A stretch of 64,000 bases of DNA, from positions 496,001 to 560,000 of the forward strand of contig NZ_CP103300.1 of assembly GCF_025562755.1 (NCBI RefSeq). The letters run 5' to 3'. This DNA comes from Endozoicomonas euniceicola. Its GTDB lineage: Bacteria; Pseudomonadota; Gammaproteobacteria; Pseudomonadales; Endozoicomonadaceae. Below the pieces are notes generated by a model, which made no database searches, was not told the DNA's origin, and saw only the letters and a program-made list of their open reading frames with translations. Positions 9,501 through 17,552 of this stretch are shown here, piece after piece (the stretch's first letter is position 1; each line of letters opens with the position of its first letter). The translations under genes and the position numbers were made by a program.

Positions 9501-9974
9501 CGCCTGATACAGCTCTCCCTCAAGCCTGTTTCTTTTTCTGTCGTTTGCCTCTCTGAAAAAAGCACCTTCAGGAATCAGTCTGTTTTTTAACAGTGTTTTT
9601 AAAAAGGATGTCCGGGACGGTGATTCCGCCTGTAACGGGTTTTTGTGGCTTAATGCGTTTCCGGGTCTGCCCGAAAAAACAACACCGGCGCTTCCGGCAG
9701 TTGAAAAAACGGTTGACAGGAAATAGAAAAGCAAACTGTCAGAGAAAGGAGAAAAAACTGCTCTGCTATCGTCAACAGGTTTAAAACATACCTGACCACT
9801 GTCGGCTAAAAACGAATCAGCTAAAAACGCCTTTCCTGAAAAACCTGCCGTTAAATCACTGACTGGTTTACAGATAACACCGTCGGTGGCAGCAAAAAGC
9901 GCTGAACTGGCAAACAGGAAGATAATAAAAAGTCGTAAAAAGTCAGCACTCAGAGATGTCAAGTAATTATGCAC
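6525..9974 (-). CDS. RING-H2 / ankyrin-repeat secreted protein, copy 2 (14 repeats)
   Basis: The product is 1149 aa from a GTG start (complement 9972-9974). This start is convincing because a 44-bp insertion here supplies a good ribosome site (AGGAG, 7 nt before GTG). The insertion also closes the upstream frame used as an extension in other copies, which ends after ...VHNFNNSEL. The signal peptide follows directly. The RING-H2 is at about 572-619 with all eight ligands, preceded by CSPCHGPC. Fourteen ankyrin repeats run from about 681 (repeat 2 is one residue short). The last four repeats match those of copies 1 and 4 closely, while repeats 9-11 match copy 4 better than copy 1. The C-terminus PDRE comes from IS copy A. 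Confidence 0.85.
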   Translation of the reverse strand: MHNYLTSLSADFLRLFIIFLFASSALFAATDGVICKPVSDLTAGFSGKAFLADSFLADSGQVCFKPVDDSRAVFSPFSDSLLFYFLSTVFSTAGSAGVVFSGRPGNALSHKNPLQAESPSRTSFLKTLLKNRLIPEGAFFREANDRKRNRLEGELYQAIANWQRLVKRPSYPAAVVSISDASMRIVITRDNILQSASLVALYEKLLNIQTQSYLALLDTEALKDIAGIVTGSLVASGSGGDGGDDDNDSTHYTFDAEPEPLIIVYGDKKYPEQDSAEELIRKNLKNKRQLLKILRKKMQQAIARGHGDLARILDNRIMLITADLEYLTDLDTSATGITENDQGSPGILSFLRASLATDDRELWQRDDDAEKQALSQHHVNTDYQSILIVPGELTHEEALFYDWWRLTDGGLVYQALRRRLEQQLQLETDDINVSTKQTEFLVSGLEALARQFRALFSADLSSQYDERQVPHQEGGGQNQEKHKATAEGRQEGSNLNTRTNKAPLDNKKESGWKKGDEGEEPPDNDKHTYSKTIDCSPCHGPCKKEKPEAGTSVAGECSTAAEGNEKLQGDKCSICMNDLGDISVVKTNCNHQYHLECIAGWLREQAAATALASRSCAYCRQEALPLVRVDGGMLYEDSEFCEDLPLQACRAGDLKTLQRSLELDSRIASKQFRSAVSGFGISLLHAAVLNGHTECLQPLIDAGAVVGAALRADGHTLLHLAAQGYTECLKVLIKAGADVKATLTTNGATPLHIAAQVGHTECMELLIKAGAAVDAARTTFGGTPLHIAAQGGHTGCVELLIKAGAGVDAALTINGSTPLYLAAENGHTGCVELLINAGAAVDAARTTDGDTPLHIAAENGHAGCVELLIKAGAGVDAALTTDGSTPLHLAAENGHAGCVELLINAGAAVDAARTTDGITPLHIAAQGGHTGCVELLIKARAAVDATRTADGGTSLHLAALKGCTRCVELLIKSGAIVDAAMTTNGVTPLHLAAENGHTGCMELLIKAGAVVDAVLTKDGTTSLHLAAQGGHTGCVELLIKAGAIVDAARTVDGVTPLHLAAQGGHIGCMELLIKAGADVGAAQTVDGATPLHLAALKGRTGCVKLLINAKADVKAALTTNGATPLRIANRNGHTGCAKLLTAAEEPDRE

Positions 9975-10431
9975 CTTTAAGCTCCTGCCTACAGCTCGGA
10001 GTTATTGAAATTATGCACAAGACGGCTCTCAGCTAGTTCTCGTCCAAAAACGAAGCCACCTGATAATCGATAAAATTTGATCTGAGAATGAATGAAGCTC
10101 ATCTGCTTTTTATAAACTATCTTTCCCGGAGCCTTTAATCACAAGTGACAGCAAAGGGCAGCAAAAAAGAAAAGACCTCAAATGCGTAAAAAAAGCAATA
10201 AGCAGTGTAGTCTGAATTTCCTATGTAAGTCTTCTCCAATATGAACGACGGAAGTTGTAAACGACGCATGGCCAGCCTGATCAGATGACCATGATCGCGC
10301 TGCGCATCAAACACGCCTTCGAACTTCCTGGAGTTTGAGAAGGTGGGCGAGTCGATAAAAATCGGGTCATAGTCGTTTTTATCCCGTTCAAAGCGATGAT
10401 TTACGTAGCACTGCAAGTCGTATTTAGCCAG
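9975..10431 (-). other. Upstream region of ankyrin copy 2 with leader ORF and rlmKL remnant
   Basis: This 457-bp gap holds a 37-codon leader reading frame (start near 10100, MSFIHSQIKFY... to ...NNSEL). It corresponds to the N-terminal extension of the other copies, here closed by a stop. The 44-bp insertion carrying the Shine-Dalgarno of copy 2 and the rlmKL remnant at 10244-10400 also lie here. The conserved TTGTGA-N17-GATAGT promoter candidate precedes the leader. A 93-codon open frame at 10135-10416 joins rlmKL-derived codons to leader DNA and is a chimera by chance rather than a gene. Confidence 0.65.
10244..10400 (-). pseudogene. rlmKL internal fragment (remnant 2)
   Basis: This rlmKL piece has the same orientation as the intact gene and is slightly longer than remnant 1 because it keeps the atcgggtcatagtc segment. 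In translation it reads FERDKNDYDPIFIDSPTFSNSRKFEGVF. The parent gene has FIDPPTFSNSKKFEGVF, so the proline of the methyltransferase DPPTF motif is changed to serine. It shares with remnants 1 and 3 the ~29-bp deletion after gaagttgt. Non-functional. Confidence 0.82.
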
Positions 10432-13400
10432 TTATTGGTCTGACGGTTGACAATTCCCCTCGGCAGCGGTCAGAAGTTTCGCGCACCCGGTCTGGCCGTT
10501 CCGGTTAGCGATGCGCAGCGGAGTGTCACCATTCGTCGTCAGGGCAGCCTTAACATTCGCCCCGACCTTGATCAGAAGCTCCACGCACCCGGTACGACCT
10601 TTCAGGGCAGCGATGTGCAGAGGAGTGATACCATCCGTCGTCCGGGCAGCATCAACAGCCGCCCCGGCCTTGATCAAAAGTTCCACGCACCCGATATGAC
10701 CGCCCTGGGCAGCGAGGTGCAGAGGAGTGACACCATCCACCGTCCGGGCAGCATCAACAGCCGCCCCGGCCTTGATCAGAAGTTCCATGCACTCGGTATG
10801 ACCGCCTTGGGCAGCGAAGTGCAGAGGAGTGGCACCATCCGTCGTCAGGGTAGCCTTAACATCCGCCCCGGCCTTGATCAGAAGTTTCATGCACTCGGTA
10901 TGACCGACTTGGGCAGCGATGTGCAGAGGAGTGACACCATCCGTCGTCAGGGCAGCCTTAACATTCGCCCCGGCCTTGATCAGAAGTTTCATGCACTCGA
11001 TATGTCCGCCTTGGACAGCGAGGGGCAGAGAAGTGACACCATTCGTCGTCCGGGCAGCATCAACAGCCGCCCCGGCCTTGATCAGAAGTTTCATGCACTC
11101 GATATGTCCGTCTTGGGCAGCGAGGTGCAGAGGAGTGTCACCATTCGTCGTCAGGGCAGCCTTAACATCCGCCCCGGCCTTGATCAGAAGTTTCATGCAC
11201 TCGGTATGACCGCCTTGGGCAGCGATGTGCAGAGGAGTGGCACCATTTGTCGTCAGGGCAGCATCAATAGCCGCCTTGGCCTTGATCAGAAGCTCCACGC
11301 ACTCGGTATGACCGACTTGGGCAGCGATGTGCAGAGGAGTGTCACCATCCGTCGTCCGGGCAGCATCAACAGCCGCCCCGGCCTTGATCAGAAGTTTCAT
11401 GCACTCGATATGTCCGCCTTGGACAGCGAGGGGCAGAGAAGTGACACCACTCGTCGTCCGGGCAGCATCAACAGCCGCCCCGGCCTTGATCAGAAGTTTC
11501 ATGCACTCGATATGTCCGCCTTGGGCAGCGAGGTGCAGAGGAGTGTCACCATTCGTCGTCAGGGCAGCCTTAACATCCGCCCCGGCCTTGATCAGAAGTT
11601 TCATGCACTCGGTATGACCGACTTGGGCAGCGATATGCAGAGGAGTGGCACCATTCGTCGTCAGGGTAGCCTTAACATCCGCCCCGGCCTTGATCAGAAC
11701 TTTCAGGCACTCGGTATAACCTTGGGCAACGAGGTGCAGAAGAGTGTGACCATCTGCCCTCAGGGCAGCACCAACAACTGCCCCGGCATCGATCAGGGTT
11801 TGCAAAAACCCTGCATGACCCTTCAGGGCAGCAACGTGCAACAAACTGATGCCGGAACCCGAAACGGCTGAACGAAACTGTTCATTGACAATACTACTGT
11901 CTATTTCCAGCAGACGCTGCAGTGTTTCCAAATCCCCGTTACGAGCAACATTCAGAGGCAAGGATTCACAGAATTCAGAGTCTTCATAAAGCTTGCTGCC
12001 GTCCACTCGCACCAGCGGCAAGGCTTGTTGCCGACAATAAGCACACGAACGTGATGCAAGAGCCGTAGCCGGAGCCTGCTCCCTAAGCCATCCGGCAATG
12101 CACTCCAGATGATATTGATGATTACAGTTCGTCTTGACGACCGAAATAACGCCTAAGTCATCCTTGCAGATGGAGCACTTGTCACCCTGTAACTTCTCAT
12201 TTCCTTCTGCAGCGGTTGAGCGCCCCCCCGCTACTGAAATACCAGCTTCTGGCTTCTCCTTTTTGCAAGGTCCGTGGCAAGGTGAGCAGTCGATGGTCTT
12301 GCTGTATGTATGTTTATCGTTGTCGGGTGGCTCTTCCCCCTCATCGCCTTTTTTCCAGCCACTCTCACTCTTATTATCCCAAGACGCTTTGTTTTTGCGG
12401 GCGTTTGAATTTGAGCCTTCTTGACTGCCTGCTGCCTCAGATGAACTGGCATTGCATTTTTTCTGATTCTGGCCTCCGCCTTCCTGGTGGGGTACCTGCC
12501 TCTCATCGTACTGGCTTGAAAGATCAGCTGACAACATCCCCCGGAACTGACGCGCCAGCGTTTCAAGACCAGAAACCAGAAACTCAGTTTGTTTTGTTGA
12601 CACGTTAATGTCGTCTGTTTCCAGCTGCAACTGTTGTTCCAGCCGTCTTCTCAATGCCTGGTAAACCAAACCCGCGTCCGTAAGTCGCCACCGGTCGTAG
12701 AACAGGGCTTCTTCATGCGTCAGCTCACCGGGAACAATGAGAATGCTCTGATAGACAGTGTTTACGTGGTGTTGAGACAGCGCCTGTTTCAGGGCGTCAT
12801 CATCACGCTGCCACAGCTCCCGGTCATCAGTAGCCAGCGATGCCTTCAGGAATGACAAAATCCCCGGGGAACCCTGATCGTTTTCCGTTATTCCGGTTGC
12901 GGATGTATCCAAATCAGTCAGGTATTCAAGGTCAGCGGTAATCAGCATGATCCTGTTATCAAGAATCCGGGCCAGGTCACCATGACCCCGGACTATGGCC
13001 TGTTGCATTTTTTTTCGGAGAATTTTTAACAGTTGTCGTTTATTTTCCAGATTCTTCCTGATCAGTTCTTCCGCTGAATCCTGCTCCGGGTACTCCTTGT
13101 CGCCGAAGACAATGATCAGTGGCTCAGGCTCGGCATCGAAGGTGTAATGAGTGCTGTCATTATCGTCATCGCCACCATCACCGCCACTCCCGGAAGCCAC
13201 CAGACTACCAGTGACGATACCTGCAATGTCCTTCAGAGCTTCGGTATCCAAAAGTGCGAGATAGCTTTGCGTCTGGATGTTGAGCAGTTTTTCGTACAAA
13301 GCAACCAGGCTGGCACTCCGGAGAATGTTGTCCCGGGTAATAACTACCCGCATAGAGGCATCACTCACAGAAACAACAGCGGCAGGATAAGGCGGTCTTT

Positions 13401-13983
13401 TAACAAGTCGCTGCCAGTTAACAATCGCCTGATCCAGCTCTCCCTCAAGCCTGTTTCTTTTTCTGTCGTTTGCCTCTCTGGAAAAAGCACCGTCAGGAAT
13501 CAGTCTGTTTTTTAACAGTGTTTTTAAAAAGGATGTCCGGGACGGTGATTCCGCCTGTAACGGGTTGTTGTGGCTTAATACGTTTCCAGGTCTGCCCGAA
13601 AAAACAACACCGGCGCTTCCGGCAGTTGAAAAAACGGTTGACAGGAAATAGAAAAGCAAACTGTCAGAGAAAGGAGAAAAAACTGCTCTGCTATCGTCAA
13701 CAGGCTTAAAACATACCTGACCTCTGTCGGCTAAAAACGAATCAGCTAAAAACGCCTTTCCTGGAAAACCTGCCGTTAAATCACTGATTGGTTTACAGAT
13801 AACACCGTCGGTGGCAGCAAAAAGCGCTGAACTGGCAAACAGGAAGATAATAAAAAGTCGTAACAAGTCAGCACTCAGAGATGTCAAGTAATTATGCACA
13901 AGACGGCACTCAGCTAGTTCTCGTCCAAAAACGTAGCCACCTGATAATCGATAAAATTTGATCTGAGAATGAATGAAGCTCAT
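10432..13983 (-). CDS. RING-H2 / ankyrin-repeat secreted protein, copy 3 (14 repeats)
   Basis: The product is 1183 aa from the upstream ATG. The likelier start for the signal peptide is the GTG at complement 13897-13899 (28 codons later, VHNYLTSL). The RING-H2 is at about 603-650, and 14 ankyrin repeats run from about 712. There is no IS at the 3' end, so the native C-terminus is seen (TAAEGNCQPSDQ). The ankyrin cap is the most divergent of the family (ESLPLNVARNGDLETLQRLLEIDSSIVNEQ against EDLPLQACRAGDLKTLQRSLELDSR in others). Several repeats contain the odd VTSLPLAVQGGHIECMK variant, in which the usual PLH is SLP, and this variant is shared only with copy 5. This indicates exchange of repeat blocks between copies 3 and 5. 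Confidence 0.85.
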   Translation of the reverse strand: MSFIHSQIKFYRLSGGYVFGRELAECRLVHNYLTSLSADLLRLFIIFLFASSALFAATDGVICKPISDLTAGFPGKAFLADSFLADRGQVCFKPVDDSRAVFSPFSDSLLFYFLSTVFSTAGSAGVVFSGRPGNVLSHNNPLQAESPSRTSFLKTLLKNRLIPDGAFSREANDRKRNRLEGELDQAIVNWQRLVKRPPYPAAVVSVSDASMRVVITRDNILRSASLVALYEKLLNIQTQSYLALLDTEALKDIAGIVTGSLVASGSGGDGGDDDNDSTHYTFDAEPEPLIIVFGDKEYPEQDSAEELIRKNLENKRQLLKILRKKMQQAIVRGHGDLARILDNRIMLITADLEYLTDLDTSATGITENDQGSPGILSFLKASLATDDRELWQRDDDALKQALSQHHVNTVYQSILIVPGELTHEEALFYDRWRLTDAGLVYQALRRRLEQQLQLETDDINVSTKQTEFLVSGLETLARQFRGMLSADLSSQYDERQVPHQEGGGQNQKKCNASSSEAAGSQEGSNSNARKNKASWDNKSESGWKKGDEGEEPPDNDKHTYSKTIDCSPCHGPCKKEKPEAGISVAGGRSTAAEGNEKLQGDKCSICKDDLGVISVVKTNCNHQYHLECIAGWLREQAPATALASRSCAYCRQQALPLVRVDGSKLYEDSEFCESLPLNVARNGDLETLQRLLEIDSSIVNEQFRSAVSGSGISLLHVAALKGHAGFLQTLIDAGAVVGAALRADGHTLLHLVAQGYTECLKVLIKAGADVKATLTTNGATPLHIAAQVGHTECMKLLIKAGADVKAALTTNGDTPLHLAAQGGHIECMKLLIKAGAAVDAARTTSGVTSLPLAVQGGHIECMKLLIKAGAAVDAARTTDGDTPLHIAAQVGHTECVELLIKAKAAIDAALTTNGATPLHIAAQGGHTECMKLLIKAGADVKAALTTNGDTPLHLAAQDGHIECMKLLIKAGAAVDAARTTNGVTSLPLAVQGGHIECMKLLIKAGANVKAALTTDGVTPLHIAAQVGHTECMKLLIKAGADVKATLTTDGATPLHFAAQGGHTECMELLIKAGAAVDAARTVDGVTPLHLAAQGGHIGCVELLIKAGAAVDAARTTDGITPLHIAALKGRTGCVELLIKVGANVKAALTTNGDTPLRIANRNGQTGCAKLLTAAEGNCQPSDQ

Positions 13984-14332
13984 CTGCTTTTTATAAACTA
14001 TCTTTCCCGGAGCCTTTAATCACAAGTGACAGCAAAGGGCAGCAAAAAAGAAAAGACCTCAAATGCGTAAAAAAAGCAATAAGCAGTGTAGTCTGAATTT
14101 CCTATGTAAGTCTTCTCCAATATGAACGACGGAAGTTGTAAACGACGCATGGCCAGCCTGATCAGATGACCATGATCGCGCTGCGCATCAAACACGCCTT
14201 CGAACTTCCTGGAGTTTAAGAAGGTGGGCGGGTCGATAAAAAGTCGTTTTTATCCCGTTCAAAGCGATGATTTACGTAGCACTGCAAGTCGTATTTAACC
14301 AGTTATTGGTCTGACGGTTGACTATTCTCCTC
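13984..14332 (-). other. Upstream region of ankyrin copy 3 with rlmKL remnant
   Basis: This 349-bp gap is almost identical to 4483-4831: leader with promoter candidate, rlmKL remnant, then the ankyrin 3' flank up to the IS. The matching deletions show that the two gap-plus-IS blocks derive from one duplicated block. Confidence 0.7.
14125..14270 (-). pseudogene. rlmKL internal fragment (remnant 3)
   Basis: This fragment has the same length and deletions as remnant 1, including loss of the atcgggtcat segment that remnant 2 keeps. It marks another junction between duplication units and has no coding capacity. Confidence 0.8.
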
Positions 14333-14371
14333 GGAGCCTGACCGAGAATAGCTTAGGCAGTCCTCCTAAGG

Positions 14372-15865
14372 GCAATGGCACTGACTTAAGACTTAATCCC
14401 TTGGCATGAAAGGCTTGCCCAAGAACAAATCATCTATAAATAGATGAAGTTAACAGAGCCCTCGAGCAAGCCATGAACAAGTCTAGCCCAGAATATCTAA
14501 AACTCGCTGACCAATGTCTGAAGCAGTTTGCACAAACATCTGAAGACGCCTTGGCTTCTCTACTCTCCACAGAGATCCTGAATGCCTTTGAGAAAAAATC
14601 GACCTCCAGAGTTAGAGATTATCCAGCCCTGAAAACCCTTACTCTTTTTATGCGTCAGGTGTCCAATGAAGACAAGTCCTGCAGAAAGGTTCTTGTACAG
14701 GAGTCACTTGAACAAGCAGCAAATGACGAAGTGTCCGACAAAACCAAGAATGACGCCTACTGCAAAGCACGTAAACGGTTGCCGGAAGATCAGGTAAAGT
14801 CATTGTTTCAGATTTCAGGAAAACGACTGGATGAAGAAAGCCCGGAATCATGGTTGTGGCACGGTCGGCGGGTTGTTATTGCCGATGGAACCACTGCTAA
14901 TATGCCTGACACGACTGAAAACCAACAGCTCTATCCCCAGTCAAAATCCCAAAAAAAAGAAGTAGGGTTCCCTACTGTCAGGATGCTTGCCTTTATCACG
15001 CTGGGAAGTGGAGCTCTCATTGAGACAGCCATGGGAGCTTGTGAGGGAAAAGGCAGTGGAGAGCAATCTCTGATGATACAAATGATCCCGAACTTGAATG
15101 CTGACGACATTGTGCTTGGCGATGCCATTTTCGAGACGTATTTCATCCTGGCACTTTTGCTTATAGCAGGTGTTGACGGTGTTTTTGAAAAAAATGGTGC
15201 GCGTAAAATCGACTTCAGAAAATCCTTCATGAAACTGGGAAAAAAAGATGCTTTATTCAGATTGGAGCGTCCTCCAAAACCACCCTGGATGAGCAGAGAG
15301 TTTTACGATCAGTGGACACCGGATCACCTGATTATCCGTGCCATTAAAACGAAGAATCGTATCATCGTTACCACATTGATTGATGCAGAAGCATATCCAC
15401 GCTCTGACATTAGCGCACTGTACACCAAACGCTGGAATATTGAGTTGGACTTCAGATCCATCAAAACAATTATGAATATGGAGATGTTGCGCTGTAAGAC
15501 TCCAGCGATGGTGCGTAAAGAAATTTATGTTCATTTTCTGGTTTACAATTTGATACGGGCATTAATGGCGCGAGTGGCCAAAGCCACAGAGCAAGTTCCG
15601 AGGGATGTGAGCTTCAAGGCAGCAAAACAGACGCTAAATGGGGCTCGGGTTTTACTGTTATTCTGTCCAAATTGCACTCTCAACCAGGTTCAAGCTCAAA
15701 TGATAGTTATCATTGGAGAACATAAAGTTGGAGACCGACCGGGACGATCAGAACCAAGAGCTGTAAAGAGGCGACCAAAGGCATTTAAAAAGCTCCAGCA
15801 CTCTAGGGCTAAAGCTCGTCAACTCAATAAGTACAAGGGGTGAGAGCTTAAGTCAGTGCCATTGC
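14372..15865 (+). mobile_element. IS4-family insertion sequence, complete
   Basis: A 1494-bp element with perfect 19-bp inverted repeats (gcaatggcactgacttaag at 14372-14390, complement at 15847-15865). It is flanked by direct repeats tcctaagg at 14364-14371 and 15866-15873. Comparison with the uninterrupted IS1182-like copy A (around 4861-4872) confirms a clean insertion with an 8-bp target duplication; 9 bp is possible if the last base is counted as target. It contains one intact transposase gene and is the only element in the window that looks fully functional. Confidence 0.93.
14473..15843 (+). CDS. IS4-family DDE transposase
   Basis: A 456-aa transposase filling the IS. The DDE residues can be read: first Asp in VVIADGTTANMP (about 138), second in LGDAIFETYF (about 215), and the IS4 signature Y-(2)-R-(3)-E-(6)-K in YTKRWNIELDFRSIK (about 317-331). 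A basic C-terminal tail (KRRPKAFKKLQHSRAKARQL) follows the catalytic core. The gene has no frameshift or internal stop and starts 100 bp inside the left repeat, so it is probably active. Confidence 0.92.
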   Translation: MNKSSPEYLKLADQCLKQFAQTSEDALASLLSTEILNAFEKKSTSRVRDYPALKTLTLFMRQVSNEDKSCRKVLVQESLEQAANDEVSDKTKNDAYCKARKRLPEDQVKSLFQISGKRLDEESPESWLWHGRRVVIADGTTANMPDTTENQQLYPQSKSQKKEVGFPTVRMLAFITLGSGALIETAMGACEGKGSGEQSLMIQMIPNLNADDIVLGDAIFETYFILALLLIAGVDGVFEKNGARKIDFRKSFMKLGKKDALFRLERPPKPPWMSREFYDQWTPDHLIIRAIKTKNRIIVTTLIDAEAYPRSDISALYTKRWNIELDFRSIKTIMNMEMLRCKTPAMVRKEIYVHFLVYNLIRALMARVAKATEQVPRDVSFKAAKQTLNGARVLLLFCPNCTLNQVQAQMIVIIGEHKVGDRPGRSEPRAVKRRPKAFKKLQHSRAKARQLNKYKG

Positions 15866-15960
15866 TCCTAAGGGTTTCACAAAATTCAAAATGAGCAAAA
15901 AACAACCACTTTTTGAGGTTAATTTGCTCATTTTTGCAAATTTACAGCTTTTCTTTACCT

Positions 15961-17504
15961 TTATGCCGCTTTTCTAACCTTTTTTAAATCCTCAAGACGG
16001 ATTGAACCCGTTGAAGCTTTCTTCACAATTTTTTTGAAATTATGCACTGTGCATACCAGTGAAAACTCTGCTTCCACTTTCTCTTTCCCGCGCAGACTGA
16101 AACTCCTGAATCCAGAGTTTTTTATCTGACCAAACGGCGGTTCCGCTATTACTTTGCGACGTTCGTATACTGCCTTCGCTTCGCTTGTTTCCATTTTTTT
16201 TATTCATGGCTTGTCGTGCAGTTTCAAACTTGTCTGTGCGAATTACCCTGCCTGCACTTTTTTTGGAGCCACTGCATCTGGAGCGGTAAGGGCACTCTCG
16301 GCATACTTCCTTGTTTGCCCGGTAGCCTTTCCTCTTAGCTTTACTGGCCGGATTGGTAACCAATTTTTCCCCAGCCGGACAGATGAAGACGTCCGCTTCA
16401 ATATCATATGTAAAATCCGCTTTGACAAACTTTCGATCAGTATTTTCAAAATCGGTGGCAGCCGGTTTTTCTTCCCTGTCAGTAGCGATATAACCGTCTA
16501 TTCCGTGTTTATCCACAGCGTGCAGATTTGGCCCTGAAAAATAGCCGTTATCCATACTCCATTTATCCACAGCTGCGCCATCGGTAGACTCTGACAGAGC
16601 CTGAAGAGCAGGTTCTACTTCCTGTACGTCGTTGGCGCGTTGACTGATGTGTTGGCCGACAATGATCTGGTGATCCGAATCTACATTAATTTGGGCATTG
16701 TAGCTGTATTCGCAGTACCCCTTCTTGCTCATCATCCGGGCATCATGGTCTGCAAAGCTAATCTGTTTCTTGTCGTCTATTGGCTCGTCCGGATTGAGGG
16801 CTTTCTCACGCTCTTCCAGTGCTTTTTTGGCTGCCTTAATTTTCTTCAGCCGTTCTTCTTTAAACTGGAGGTCTTCAGGAATACTGTAGCCATTGGTTTC
16901 TTTGTAGGCGTCATCTTCTTCCTGATCGCACTGGCTGGCTTTTTTGATCAGTTCATCAACTTCAGCGCTGAGTTCTGCCTCTTTGGCTTTAAGCCGGCCG
17001 TAGCTCATGGCCTTATGCTTTGAGCTGTTGGCTTTGAATTTCGAACCATCCAGACTGATATGCCCAAGCGATGCCAGTTTCAGCTCCATCGCCAGCTTGA
17101 CGGACTGTTTGAAACAGTCATGAAAAAACGACAGGTTGTTTTTGCGGAAGTCCCCCAGGACACGAAAGTTTGGGCAATTCATCTGAGAGATGTACATGAA
17201 TGCCAGATCCTGCCGACACCGTTTTTCTATTTCACGGAAGCTGAATACACCATGACTGTAGGCGTAGATCAGGATACCTACGATCAGCTTGGGTGGGTAG
17301 GCATGCAGTCCAAGGTGATGGTACTGCTTTTCAACTTCCGAGGTGTCAATGTTCTGGAAGATGGTCTCATAGATGTAGCAGTCATGATCCTTGGGAAGAA
17401 GATCAAAGATGTTGGTTGAGAAGAAGATCAAAGATGTTGGTTGGGAACAGCAGGTGCTGGTCGAACTCAACAGGGCTATCCTTGAATTTTGGAGGTGGCG
17501 ACAT
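15961..17504 (-). pseudogene. IS1182-family transposase, broken (copy B)
   Basis: Nearly identical to the transposase of copy A but with two lesions. Near the N-terminus a 25-bp tandem duplication (about 17396-17444) shifts the frame after MSPPPKFKDSPVEFDQHLLFP. An open frame is still available from an in-frame ATG at 17470, but it begins with about 18 unrelated residues. Near the C-terminus the same A8 tract (about 16194-16201) puts the catalytic-Glu segment (15961-16194) in another frame. The upstream IS promoter side is intact, but active enzyme is unlikely. Confidence 0.82.
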
Positions 17505-17552
17505 CAGGCTTCATCAGGGCTGCGTTTTGAACGCTATTATATCAGATAAATC

